Shown: positions 54,038 through 62,623, counted from the first letter of the stretch. The stretch: DNA of 64,000 bases from Dyella kyungheensis (GCF_016905005.1 NZ_JADIKC010000011.1:36931-100930); one strand, 5' to 3'. The notes: generated by a model from the letters alone, not told the origin. Numbers and translations are program-made.

Positions 54038-54187
54038 GCTTCACCGAATGGATATGGATTGATCTTCCATTCGCAATGAAAAATCAGCAATTCAACGATC
54101 CCGGCCGGTTAATTCAGGCCGGACAGGGTTCTTTGTCGCGGATTTTCGACATTGAACTCGAATGTCGTCTATGGATTATTAATTCTG

Positions 54188-54604
54188 ATGACCATGGAGA
54201 TACCCGGACATATCCGGGACGACGGTCGCCTGGCCGCATTTTCGCTGGCGCTGAGGGAACTCATCGAGGCGCATCAGGACAAGGCCGCCGAACGAATGAT
54301 CGGTCAGTGCAGCCGGGCGTTCTCGAGGCGTCTGCTCGAATTTCCCGTCGTTGCATGGCACGCGCGTTCCAGTTACGTGGTGCGAAATCGCCTGCGCCGT
54401 AAAATTGACACGGTGCCCGATGAATTGGCCTTGGACACGCTGCTGCCGCTGGTTTCCGTGCTGAATGTCTGGTGCCAGGAAGGCCGGCGCGCCGCCGTGC
54501 GATCGGTCGTTCGAGAAATGGGTGGCGCCGATCTCAACGAACTTTCCGCAAAGCCCGGACTCGATATCGAAGTTGCGACGATGATTCGCGAATTTATCGA
54601 ATAG
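54188..54604 (+). CDS. Small helical protein of unknown function
   Basis: I do not recognise this 138-residue protein. It is soluble, without signal peptide or membrane helix, Arg-rich and probably all-helical (LAAFSLALRELIEAHQDKAAERMI, then TLLPLVSVLNVWCQEGRRAAV). It could be a cytosolic regulator or chaperone-like partner, but no motif shows this. The start is unclear: ATG 54188 or 54194, or TTG 54152; none has a strong ribosome site. It lies in a less GC-rich stretch between tpsA and the PstS-like gene on the same strand. Codon use still looks like a real gene, with G/C at most third positions. Confidence 0.55.
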   Translation: MTMEIPGHIRDDGRLAAFSLALRELIEAHQDKAAERMIGQCSRAFSRRLLEFPVVAWHARSSYVVRNRLRRKIDTVPDELALDTLLPLVSVLNVWCQEGRRAAVRSVVREMGGADLNELSAKPGLDIEVATMIREFIE

Positions 54605-54835
54605 AAAATAAAAGTGTGATTTGCGTCGTGATTTTATCGTGCATGCAATATTCATGCTTTCATCACCTGCATTACATCGTTTATGTCGATGCCAATTTGT
54701 CTAATTGAATTAGCATTTTCCGGTAATCGCGCCGTCATGTTTTTCTACTTCTATTCTTAATCGCGTCGTCACTGATGCCGCGTAGAACTGATTACGCCTC
54801 CATTCGGGAGGTTTTTTCTGCCAAGGGGTAATGTC

Positions 54836-56131
54836 ATGATTTTCGGGTCTAATGGAAATGCCCGCATGAAGGCGCTGGCGGGTGCGCTCGTTCTTGGTAT
54901 GGCCGCTGTTGCATCGGCCGCTCAGGCTGGTACCACCCTGGTGGGTGGCGGTGCCACGCTGCCGGCGCTTGGTTACGGTGGTGACGTCACGAATCGTCAG
55001 ATCACGCCCATCTCCGGTTCGTTCCTGGGTGCTTACTCCGCCGTGTCGGGCAACCCGCAGGTTTCCTACTGCCAGACGGGCAGCGGCGCGGGCAAGAACA
55101 TCCTGGCGGGTGCTGCCGGCAACAACGTGCAGAACTCCTGCGCTGGTCTCGCCGTGGGCACGCCCACCCCGACCGGTTTCGGCGCTCCGGCCGCTGGCCG
55201 TAGCGACCTGGTCCGTCCGAACTTCGCCGGCGCCGATGCTCCGCTGTCGCTGACCGAGTTCAACACCTACGTCTCCAACGTCTCCAGCCTGCCGGTGCAG
55301 CAGCCGGTGATCGCTGGCTCCGTCGCCATCGCCTTCAACAACCCGGACATCGGTTCGCTGGACCTGACCGAAGAGCAGGTTTGCGGCGTGTTCAGTGGCG
55401 CGATCACCAACTGGAGCGATCTTGCTCCGGGTGCCACGGGCAAGATCACGGTGGTGTATCGCTCGGATGGCAGCGGCACCACGTTCGCTTTCAGCAACCA
55501 CCTGTCGCAGGTGTGCGCCGCCCAAGGTGCCAACCACTTCGTGACCGACCAGGCCTTCACCACCGTGGACAGCCTGTTTGGTCTGCCCAGCGGTTCGGTT
55601 GGTCAGAGCGGCAACCCGGCCGTGGCGACCTTCGTTGCCAACAACCCGGGCACCATCGCCTACGTCGAGTCCGCCAACGCGGGTGCTCTGCTCAGCCAGT
55701 ACGCGACGATCAATGGCCTGGACCCGTTCGCTAACTTCGGTGGCTCGCCGGTCACCATCAGCAGCTCCGACGTTGTTTATAACCAGGCAATCAACGGTGC
55801 GGACGCCAACGGCCGCCCGGTGCTCGCCTCCATGAGCGGCACCAGCCCGACCAGCACCTGCATCGCGCTGGTGAAGCCGGACGCTTACGCCACGCAGCCG
55901 GCCGGCACGTACCCGATCGTTGCCATCTCGTACTTCCTGGCCAACAGCGCCAACAACGGTTCGGATCTGACCGCTGTGCGGAACCTGATGTGGGCTCCGT
56001 ACAACACCGCGATCACGGCCAATGCCGGTACCCCGGGCGCTCCGGTGCAGACCGTCGGCCCGTTCACCGGTCTGTCGTTCCTCAACAACACGACCGCCAA
56101 CCAGACCAAGCTCAACGCCTGCATGAACTGA
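54836..56131 (+). CDS. PstS-like secreted phosphate-binding protein
   Basis: The 431-residue protein has a signal peptide (cut after AAQAG near 32). It has the periplasmic-binding-protein fold of the PstS group: the phosphate-site motif VVYRSDGSGTTFAFSNHL follows ITNWSDL, and GNPAVATFVANNPGTIAYVE is also typical. Four or more Cys may pair, and the protein is Gly/Ser/Asn-rich like exported DING/PstS-type proteins. No pstCAB permease genes are adjacent; a type II secretion operon starts 350 bp downstream, so it may be an exported substrate. ATG 54836 has AAGGGG 7 nt upstream. Codon use is uniform and strongly biased, suggesting high expression. Confidence 0.8.
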   Translation: MIFGSNGNARMKALAGALVLGMAAVASAAQAGTTLVGGGATLPALGYGGDVTNRQITPISGSFLGAYSAVSGNPQVSYCQTGSGAGKNILAGAAGNNVQNSCAGLAVGTPTPTGFGAPAAGRSDLVRPNFAGADAPLSLTEFNTYVSNVSSLPVQQPVIAGSVAIAFNNPDIGSLDLTEEQVCGVFSGAITNWSDLAPGATGKITVVYRSDGSGTTFAFSNHLSQVCAAQGANHFVTDQAFTTVDSLFGLPSGSVGQSGNPAVATFVANNPGTIAYVESANAGALLSQYATINGLDPFANFGGSPVTISSSDVVYNQAINGADANGRPVLASMSGTSPTSTCIALVKPDAYATQPAGTYPIVAISYFLANSANNGSDLTAVRNLMWAPYNTAITANAGTPGAPVQTVGPFTGLSFLNNTTANQTKLNACMN

Positions 56132-56479
56132 TCCATCGTAAGTAGTTTGCCGTGGAATGTGGGAGAGGGCTTTTGTCCTCTCCCACGTTTTCGCGTAGGT
56201 GCCTCGCCATTTGTCGTTGCCTCAGTTGACTGGACGAGGTTGCTGTCTTGAATCCGGATATCGGGCTGCTTCCGTCTTCTCTGCAAGGAGTTCGACATGC
56301 TTGTCCCGTTCAAGAATGCTCGTGTGTGAAGACGCCTCATGGCGCGTTCGCCGGAACCATGTTGTTTCAGCGGCACACGCAAGATCCACGCCGGAGGGAA
56401 GGTTTTTGCATGGATAGGAAACGCAATCTGTCATCCTCGTGTGCCAGCCTGCGATCATTCACTGCGTAATGGATGGATC
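56132..56479. other. 348-bp region between PstS-like gene and gspE
   Basis: It starts with a clear terminator (56159-56191). The remaining 290 bp must hold the promoter of the type II secretion operon. A single CTGTCAT (56428-56434), the PhoB half-site sequence, lies 45 bp before gspE but has no good partner 11 bp away. Short frames here lack ribosome sites and family features. Confidence 0.5.
56159..56191 (+). terminator. Intrinsic terminator after the PstS-like gene
   Basis: Arms GTGGGAGAGGGC and GTCCTCTCCCAC pair over 12 bp around a TTTT loop, followed by GTTTT, 27 bp after the stop. This is the best rho-independent terminator in the window. Confidence 0.8.
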
Positions 56480-58207
56480 ATGTCTTCGCAGGTCGCTACC
56501 CGTGCCCAACAGGATGTGTTGCCGGCGGACGAGACGTCGCTCTTCCGCGAACTGCTTTCGCGGGGCCGGTTGAAGGAAGTGGACCTTGTGCGCGCCCGTC
56601 GCCTGCACGAGGAATCTCCTGACGGCACGCTCACTGCGCTGATGGCACGCCTGGGCTTGGTGTCCGAGCGCGATCTGGCCGAAGCGTGGTCGGAGCTGCT
56701 GCGCACACCTCTGCTGTCGATGCGCGATGCGCCGGATATGCCCCCGGCGGAGCTGGACATCTCCGCCCGCTTCCTCAAGCAACAGCATGTGGTGCCGGTG
56801 CGAGTGGACGAGGATGGGTTGGGCCTGGTCGTCTCCGACCCGGCTGATCCGTACCCGTTGCAGGCGATCCAACTGGCCGCCGGGCGACCGGTCGTAATGC
56901 GCATCGGCCTGCGTTCGGAGATCGACGATCTGATCGAGCGCTATTACGGCTCCGGCCGTTCCGCGATGGGCACCATCGTTGAGAACCTCGACGGCAGCGC
57001 TGCCGTGGAAGACGATGTGGAGCACCTGCGCGACCTTGCTTCCGAGGCGCCGGTGATCCGCCTGGTCAATCTCATTCTCCAGCGCGCGGTGGAACAACGT
57101 GCGTCGGACGTGCATATCGAGCCGTTCGAAAATCGCCTGAAGGTGCGTTACCGCATCGATGGCGTGTTGCACGAAGTGGAAGCGCCGCTATCCAGTTCGA
57201 CGGCCGCGGTGATCTCGCGCGTGAAGATCATGGCCAAGCTCAACATTGCCGAGCGCCGCCTGCCGCAGGATGGCCGCATCCAGCTGCGTGTGCAGGGCAA
57301 GGAGTTGGACTTGCGCGTGTCCACCGTGCCGACGAGTTTCGGCGAGTCGGTGGTGATGCGTATCCTGGACCGCGAGTCGGTGGTGTTCGACTTCGCCTCG
57401 CTCGGCTTCACCGATAACTTCCAGCAGCGCTTCGTCGACGTGCTGGAGCGGCCGCACGGCATTCTGCTGGTCACGGGTCCCACCGGCTCCGGTAAGACCA
57501 CCACGCTGTACACCGCACTGTCGCAGATCAATACGCCCGACGTGAAGATCATCACCGTCGAAGATCCGGTGGAATACCAGATCGAGGGCATCAACCAGAT
57601 CCAGGTGAAGCCGCAGATCGGGCTGGATTTTGCGGGCGCCTTGCGCTCCATCGTGCGCCAGGATCCGGACGTGATCATGATCGGCGAAATGCGCGATCTG
57701 GAGACCTGCCGCATCGCGATCCAGTCCGCGTTGACGGGTCACCTGGTGCTGTCGACGCTGCATACCAATAGCGCCGCCGGCGGCATCACGCGCCTGCTCG
57801 ACATGGGCGTGGAGGACTATCTGCTCGGCTCCACCGTCAACGGCATCCTGGCGCAGCGTCTGGTGCGCCGGCTCGATCCGGAGACGGCGACGTCCTATGA
57901 AGCGCTGCCCGAGGTGATCGAGCAGTTCGAGCTGCACAAGTACACCGACGAGCGTCCGATCCGGTTGTGGAAGCCGGGTACCAGTGCGGCCAATCCCACC
58001 GGTTATCGCGGCCGCCGCGCCATCATGGAATTCCTGGTGATGACCGATCCGCTGCGGCGGCTGGTGATGCAGCGGGCGGACGCGGGCGAGATCGAACGGG
58101 CCGCGCGCGCCGAGGGTATGCGCACCATGTACGAGGATGGCATCGCCAAGGCCGTGGCCGGCGTCACCACCCTTGAGGAGGTGTTGCGTGTTACGCAGGA
58201 AGGCTGA
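56480..58207 (+). CDS. gspE: Type II secretion ATPase GspE
   Basis: The 575-residue cytoplasmic ATPase drives pseudopilus assembly. It has an N-terminal GspE domain (SLFRELLSRGRLKEVDLVRAR), then the N2 domain (RASDVHIEPFENRLKVRYRIDG). The Walker A is GPTGSGKTTT with Lys339, and the Walker B region is DVIMIGEMRDLET. The zinc-binding four-Cys module usual between the ATPase core and the C terminus is missing: the segment after RLVRRLDPETATSYEALPEV contains no Cys at all. ATG 56480 follows GGATGGA; the frame is open from 56339. It begins a nine-gene operon in the E-F-G-H-I-J-K-L-M order known from Xanthomonas xps. Confidence 0.93.
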   Translation: MSSQVATRAQQDVLPADETSLFRELLSRGRLKEVDLVRARRLHEESPDGTLTALMARLGLVSERDLAEAWSELLRTPLLSMRDAPDMPPAELDISARFLKQQHVVPVRVDEDGLGLVVSDPADPYPLQAIQLAAGRPVVMRIGLRSEIDDLIERYYGSGRSAMGTIVENLDGSAAVEDDVEHLRDLASEAPVIRLVNLILQRAVEQRASDVHIEPFENRLKVRYRIDGVLHEVEAPLSSSTAAVISRVKIMAKLNIAERRLPQDGRIQLRVQGKELDLRVSTVPTSFGESVVMRILDRESVVFDFASLGFTDNFQQRFVDVLERPHGILLVTGPTGSGKTTTLYTALSQINTPDVKIITVEDPVEYQIEGINQIQVKPQIGLDFAGALRSIVRQDPDVIMIGEMRDLETCRIAIQSALTGHLVLSTLHTNSAAGGITRLLDMGVEDYLLGSTVNGILAQRLVRRLDPETATSYEALPEVIEQFELHKYTDERPIRLWKPGTSAANPTGYRGRRAIMEFLVMTDPLRRLVMQRADAGEIERAARAEGMRTMYEDGIAKAVAGVTTLEEVLRVTQEG

Positions 58208-58224
58208 GGCATTGGCTCTAGCTC

Positions 58225-58394
58225 CCTCTCCCCTCCGGGGAGAGGGCTGGGGTGAGCCCCGAAAAGGGGGTAAAGGGCGGGTGCTTGCGAGAGCGTCCGC
58301 GCTTGCAGCGTCGCCCGTTGTGACGTTCCCGCGAGCACCCACCCTTTACCCCCTTTTCGGGGCTCACCTCAATCCTCTCCCCGAAGGGGAGAGG
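58225..58394. repeat. 170-bp long-inverted-repeat (REP/MITE-like) element between gspE and gspF
   Basis: Two 61-nt arms (58225-58285 and 58334-58394) are complementary with only five mismatches, separated by 48 nt whose edges also pair partly. Each arm contains a smaller hairpin, CCTCTCCCC...GGGGAGAGG. There is no open frame. The form matches non-autonomous palindromic repeats common in high-GC gammaproteobacteria. It fills nearly the whole 201-bp gap and ends 14 bp before gspF. Confidence 0.88.
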
Positions 58395-58408
58395 AGGGTG
58401 GCATCGCC

Positions 58409-59626
58409 ATGACGCAATTCCGCTATCGCGCCGTCAGCGCCGCCGGTGAAACACTGCAGGGCCAGATGGAAGCGGCGAGCCTCGAGGAGGTGGTGAGCCG
58501 CCTGCAGGACCAGGGCCACACGCCGCTCGATGCGCACGCCGCCGACAGCGGTACCGGTGGCAGCGGCATGGCGGGCTGGTTCAAGCGCGGCGCCTTTACC
58601 GGCGATCAGCTGGCGCAGTTCACCCATCAGCTGGCGACTTTGCTGGGTGCCGGCCAGCCGCTGGATCGCGCGCTCGGCATCCTGATGGATCTGCCCGAAG
58701 GTGCCAGCGCCAAGCAACTGATCGAGCGTGTACGCGATCGCGTGCGCGGCGGCACACCGCTGTCGCAGGCGCTGGACGATGAACACAGCGTGTTTCCCAA
58801 GCTCTACATCAGCCTGGTGCGTGCGGGCGAGGCGGGCGGTTCGCTGGAGGACACGCTGCGCCGCCTGGCCGATTACCTGGAACGCTCGCAGCAGTTGCGC
58901 GGCAGCATCATCAATGCGCTGATCTATCCGGCCTTCCTGATGGTCGGCGTGCTCGGTTCGCTGCTGCTGTTGCTGGCGTACGTGGTGCCGCAGTTCGTGC
59001 CGATCTTCGAAGACATGCAGGTGCCAATCCCACTGATCACGCAGATCGTGCTGGCGGTGGGCAACACCTTGCAGACCTGGTGGTGGGCCATCGGCATCGT
59101 GCTCATTGTGGGCGTACTGATCGCCCGCTCGCGCCTGCGCGATCCGGCCGCGCTACTGGCCTGGCATACGCGCCTGCTGACCATGAAAGTGATCGGTCCC
59201 TTGATGCTCAAAGTGCAAACCGCACGCATCGCCCGCACGCTCGGCACGCTGCTCAAGAACGGTGTGCCGCTGCTCACCTCGCTCGGCATCGCGCGCCAGG
59301 TCACCGCCAACAAGGCACTCGACCTGGCGCTGGCGCAGGCCTCCGAGCAGGTGAAGGAGGGCACCGGCCTGTCCTTCGCGCTGGCCCAATCGCAACGCTT
59401 CCCCCGCCTCGCCCTGCAGATGGTGCAGGTGGGCGAGGAGGCCGGCCAGCTCGACACCATGCTGCTGAAGGTGGCCGATACCTTCGAGCTGGAAAGCCGC
59501 CGCGCCATCGACCGCCTGCTGGCGGCGCTGGTGCCGGCGCTGACCATCGTGATGACCTTGCTGGTGGCGGTGATCATGGCGGCGATTTTGCTGCCCATGC
59601 TCGATCTCACCAGCCACATTCAGTAA
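58409..59626 (+). CDS. gspF: Type II secretion inner-membrane platform protein GspF
   Basis: The 405-residue protein has two repeated T2SSF cytoplasmic domains: residues about 68-190 (LAQFTHQLATLLGAGQPLDRAL) and 270-395 (ARIARTLGTLLKNGVPLLTSL). Three membrane helices lie near 168-190, 220-240 and 375-395. It anchors the ATPase to the pseudopilus base. GAGGAGGGTGG, contributed partly by the edge of the inverted-repeat element, lies upstream of ATG 58409, so the insertion may have supplied or shifted the ribosome site. Confidence 0.94.
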   Translation: MTQFRYRAVSAAGETLQGQMEAASLEEVVSRLQDQGHTPLDAHAADSGTGGSGMAGWFKRGAFTGDQLAQFTHQLATLLGAGQPLDRALGILMDLPEGASAKQLIERVRDRVRGGTPLSQALDDEHSVFPKLYISLVRAGEAGGSLEDTLRRLADYLERSQQLRGSIINALIYPAFLMVGVLGSLLLLLAYVVPQFVPIFEDMQVPIPLITQIVLAVGNTLQTWWWAIGIVLIVGVLIARSRLRDPAALLAWHTRLLTMKVIGPLMLKVQTARIARTLGTLLKNGVPLLTSLGIARQVTANKALDLALAQASEQVKEGTGLSFALAQSQRFPRLALQMVQVGEEAGQLDTMLLKVADTFELESRRAIDRLLAALVPALTIVMTLLVAVIMAAILLPMLDLTSHIQ

Positions 59627-59655
59627 ATCCCTTTCGAACGACGATGAGGTACCCC

Positions 59656-60081
59656 ATGCGACAAAGGACTTTCGGCCGTCACCCGGCGGCACGCGGTTTC
59701 ACCCTGCTGGAAATGCTGGCGGTGATCGTGTTGATCGGCATCATCGGCGCCGTGGTGGTCACCCAGGTCGGCAAGAACGTCGACAAGGGCAAGTACGGCG
59801 CGGGCAAGGCCCAACTCACCACGCTGAGCCAGAAGATCGAGAACTACGCACTCGACAACGGCGCCCCGCCGCAGCAGTTGCAGGACCTGATGGTGAAGCC
59901 GGCCAATGCGCGCAACTGGCAGGGGCCGTATGCGAAGGAGTCGGAGCTGCACGATCCGTGGGGCCATGAGTTCGGCTACAAGGTGCCGGGCGATCACGGT
60001 GCGTTCGACCTGGTCTTCTACGGCCAGGACGGCAAGCCCGGCGGCGACGGTTACAACGCCGACGTAGGCAACTGGCAGTAG
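59656..60081 (+). CDS. gspG: Major pseudopilin GspG
   Basis: The 141-residue prepilin has a short leader and the prepilin-peptidase site G-FTLLEMLAVIVLIGII with Glu at +5. The globular part carries LDNGAPPQ and GPYAKESELHDPWGHEF, then GADG-type calcium-loop residues near the end (DGKPGGDGYNADVGNW), all typical of GspG. It polymerises into the pseudopilus piston. ATG 59656 has GAGGT 5 nt upstream; ATG 59644 is an alternative that lengthens the leader. Confidence 0.94.
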   Translation: MRQRTFGRHPAARGFTLLEMLAVIVLIGIIGAVVVTQVGKNVDKGKYGAGKAQLTTLSQKIENYALDNGAPPQQLQDLMVKPANARNWQGPYAKESELHDPWGHEFGYKVPGDHGAFDLVFYGQDGKPGGDGYNADVGNWQ

Positions 60082-60083
60082 GC

Positions 60084-60575
60084 ATGAAGGTGAAGTCGCC
60101 ACGCATCGGTATCGACCGTACGTCACGTGCGGCGCGCGGCTTCACCCTGCTCGAAATGCTCGCCGTGATCCTGCTGATCGGCATCGCGGCGGCCGCTGTC
60201 GCCGTGTCGGTCACGCAAGGGTTGGCCAGTGCGCGCGTAAATGCGGCCAGCGGCGAACTGGCCGCCGCGCTGCGTGGCGTGCGCACGCAGGCGATCGTGC
60301 ATGGCAATGAACATACCTTCGATGTCGATACGCGTGACAACACCTATCGCGCCGACAACGGTCCTTCGGTGCGCCTGCCGTCGGGTATGAAGTTAGGGAT
60401 CACCAGCGCGAAGGAAGATCAGGTCAACAGCCATACCGGCCGCATCCGTTTCTTTCCGGACGGCAGTTCTACTGGCGGCCACATCACGCTGCAGCGCGAG
60501 CAGCGCCAGTGGCGCGTCAACGTGGCATGGCTCACCGGTGCGGTGAGTGTGGCTGATGTGAGTCCGAAGCGATGA
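60084..60575 (+). CDS. gspH: Minor pseudopilin GspH
   Basis: The 163-residue prepilin has the cleavage site G-FTLLEMLAVILLIGIAAAA after an 18-residue basic leader (SRAARG). Its globular domain includes RFFPDGSSTGGHITL, a block typical of GspH. It takes part in the pseudopilus near its tip. It starts 2 nt after the gspG stop and its stop overlaps the gspI start by ATGA. Confidence 0.9.
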   Translation: MKVKSPRIGIDRTSRAARGFTLLEMLAVILLIGIAAAAVAVSVTQGLASARVNAASGELAAALRGVRTQAIVHGNEHTFDVDTRDNTYRADNGPSVRLPSGMKLGITSAKEDQVNSHTGRIRFFPDGSSTGGHITLQREQRQWRVNVAWLTGAVSVADVSPKR

Positions 60576-60982
60576 CGCGGCACGCGCGCGGCTTCAGTTT
60601 GCTGGAGGTGATCGCCGCCATCCTCTTGCTGGCGCTTGCGTTCGCGGCGCTCCTGCACGTGGCGGGGGCGTCTCTGCATCTGGCCGACCAGTCGGGCCAG
60701 ATCAGCCGGGCCGATATGTGGGCGCAGGCGAAGCTCGACGCCCTGGGCGTGGCCGAGCCGCTGGTCGTCGGCGAAAGCGATGGCGACTTCGGCAAGGACT
60801 ATCGCTGGCACCTGCGCGTTGCTCCCTGGCAGGACGACACTCTTCCCGCGGACAGTCCGCTCGCGCTATACCGCGTCGATCTGGATGTGCGGTGGGGTTC
60901 GAAGCGTCGTCCTCACACGCTTCGCTATACCACGCTGCGGGCCATCGAAGAGCCTGTGTCACTTGTGCGGAGTGCGCGATGA
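60572..60982 (+). CDS. gspI: Minor pseudopilin GspI
   Basis: The 136-residue prepilin is cleaved at G-FSLLEVIAAILLLALAFAA after a six-residue leader (TRHARG). The globular part is short, with ADMWAQAKLDALG as in GspI proteins. It forms the tip complex with GspJ and GspK. Both ends overlap neighbours by ATGA, showing translational coupling from gspH through gspJ. Confidence 0.9.
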   Translation: MTRHARGFSLLEVIAAILLLALAFAALLHVAGASLHLADQSGQISRADMWAQAKLDALGVAEPLVVGESDGDFGKDYRWHLRVAPWQDDTLPADSPLALYRVDLDVRWGSKRRPHTLRYTTLRAIEEPVSLVRSAR

Positions 60983-61644
60983 AACGCGTCCGTGGCTTCA
61001 GTCTGCTGGAAGTGCTCAGCGCACTGGCCTTGCTCAGCATCCTGCTGGTAGGCGTGCTATCCGGCATACGGACCGCTACGAAGATGGTCGGTGCCGGGTC
61101 GCGTGCGATGGAGCAAGTCGACGAGATGCGCTCCGCACAGCGTTTCATTCGCCATGACCTGCTCCAGGCGCGCGCCATTCCATGGAAGGTGGACGGCAAG
61201 GGCGTCCCTATTGTGTTCGAGGGCGACGAGCAGCGCATCCAGTTCGTTGGGCCACTCCCCGGCTACCTCGACCGCAATGGCCCGCAGTTGCAGACCCTTG
61301 CGCTGGCCAGCGACGGCAACGGCGCATTCCAGCTCGAACTCAGCAGCGACGGCATGAGCCCGACGGGCGCCACGCATGGCATTGGGTTCTCGCCGGAACC
61401 GTTGGCGGAAGGCATTGCCAGAGGGCGTTTTCGTTACTACGGAAGCGTGGACGGGAAAAGCGCGAAGGCATGGATGAACCAATGGCATGTCGCCGGCCGC
61501 ATGCCAGAGCTGGTCAGCGTCGAGCTTCAGCGCGGAGACGACGGCGAGCCCTGGCTGCTGGTGCAAACGCCGATCCGCCAGAGCGCCGATGCGGTAAACA
61601 GTCGCGCGTTGGCGAGGCTGTTGCCTAACGCCACGCAATACTGA
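60979..61644 (+). CDS. gspJ: Minor pseudopilin GspJ
   Basis: The 221-residue prepilin is cleaved at G-FSLLEVLSALALLSILLVG. The longer globular domain (RSAQRFIRHDLLQARAIPW, IQFVGPLPGYLDR) is the normal size for GspJ, with the family's FRYYG block. It is part of the tip trimer with GspI and GspK. The start overlaps the gspI stop by 4 nt. Confidence 0.88.
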   Translation: MKRVRGFSLLEVLSALALLSILLVGVLSGIRTATKMVGAGSRAMEQVDEMRSAQRFIRHDLLQARAIPWKVDGKGVPIVFEGDEQRIQFVGPLPGYLDRNGPQLQTLALASDGNGAFQLELSSDGMSPTGATHGIGFSPEPLAEGIARGRFRYYGSVDGKSAKAWMNQWHVAGRMPELVSVELQRGDDGEPWLLVQTPIRQSADAVNSRALARLLPNATQY

Positions 61645-61723
61645 TGGCACAAAAATGTCGTCTTACACTGCAATGCTGGATGTTCCTCGCTGCACAAACT
61701 CGAGTTTCCACGGGAAGACAGGG

Positions 61724-62623
61724 ATGCCCGCCGCTCAGTTCGATCCGTTTGGTCATCGCCAGCGCGGCATTGCCTTGCTGGTCGTGCTGTGGGCCTGCAC
61801 GCTGCTGGCCATTCTGCTCGGCGGATTCGCCACATTGGCACGCACCGAGGCAACGCAGACGCGCTACCTGGCGACGCGGGCACAATTGCGATATCTCGCC
61901 GAGGCAGGCGTGTCGCGTGCACTCGCGGAGATCACCGCAAAGAATGGCGGCGGATGGATCGGCGATGGCCGCACGTACGGTCTGAGCATCGACGGCCAGC
62001 GCGTGGAAGTCCGCATCGTGGACGATCTGGGCAAGGTCGATATCAACACGGCCGACCCCGCGGTGCTGCGGAACCTGTTTGTCGCGGCGGGCCTCGATGC
62101 GGGGGCGGCATCGACGCTTGCGGACAATGTTCGCGAATCGCGAGACCCCACCGGCGCGTTCAATCGGGAAGAAGGTACGCAGCGTTACGCGCAAGCGGGG
62201 CTGACGCAGGGTCCTCGATACAGCGTTTTCAGCATGCCCGACGAAATTCAGTCGGTGCTGGGCATGACGCCGGCGCTGTATCGAACGATCGCGCCGTTGC
62301 TCACGGTGTGGTCGCATCGCCAGCAACCGGCGCCTGCCTTTGCGCCCACCTTGGCGTTGGCGTCGCTGCCCGGTATGGACCTGGCGACCGCCCAGCGATT
62401 TGCTTCACTGAGAGCTTCCTTGAATCCGCGGATGCCACCGCCGATGCTTCCCAATGGCACTCCCATGGGAAGCGCGCGTGGCGGCGTGGTAAGAACGATT
62501 GTGGCATCCGCCTCGTCGCCGGACGGCACTGTCGCGCGTATCAGTGCCACGATTCGGCTGCCACGCCAGCCCGGTCGCGGAAGCTATTCCGTGCTTCGCT
62601 GGCAAGAGGACGCCGCGGAATGA
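61724..62623 (+). CDS. gspK: Minor pseudopilin GspK
   Basis: The 299-residue protein has the GspK hallmark: the prepilin site G-IALLVVLWACTLLAILL lacks the usual Glu at +5, having Val or Leu there, so it caps the fibre. A large periplasmic domain follows with KVDINTADPAVLRNLF, a helix-hairpin-helix type of block. ATG 61724 gives a normal 14-residue leader; an ATG at 61655 would add 23 residues. The stop overlaps gspL by ATGA. Confidence 0.86.
   Translation: MPAAQFDPFGHRQRGIALLVVLWACTLLAILLGGFATLARTEATQTRYLATRAQLRYLAEAGVSRALAEITAKNGGGWIGDGRTYGLSIDGQRVEVRIVDDLGKVDINTADPAVLRNLFVAAGLDAGAASTLADNVRESRDPTGAFNREEGTQRYAQAGLTQGPRYSVFSMPDEIQSVLGMTPALYRTIAPLLTVWSHRQQPAPAFAPTLALASLPGMDLATAQRFASLRASLNPRMPPPMLPNGTPMGSARGGVVRTIVASASSPDGTVARISATIRLPRQPGRGSYSVLRWQEDAAE

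Noticed and set aside
54720..54790. PhoB box before the PstS-like gene
   Set aside because: CCGTCAT occurs near 54732, but the unit 11 bp later does not match, so there is not enough to call a site.
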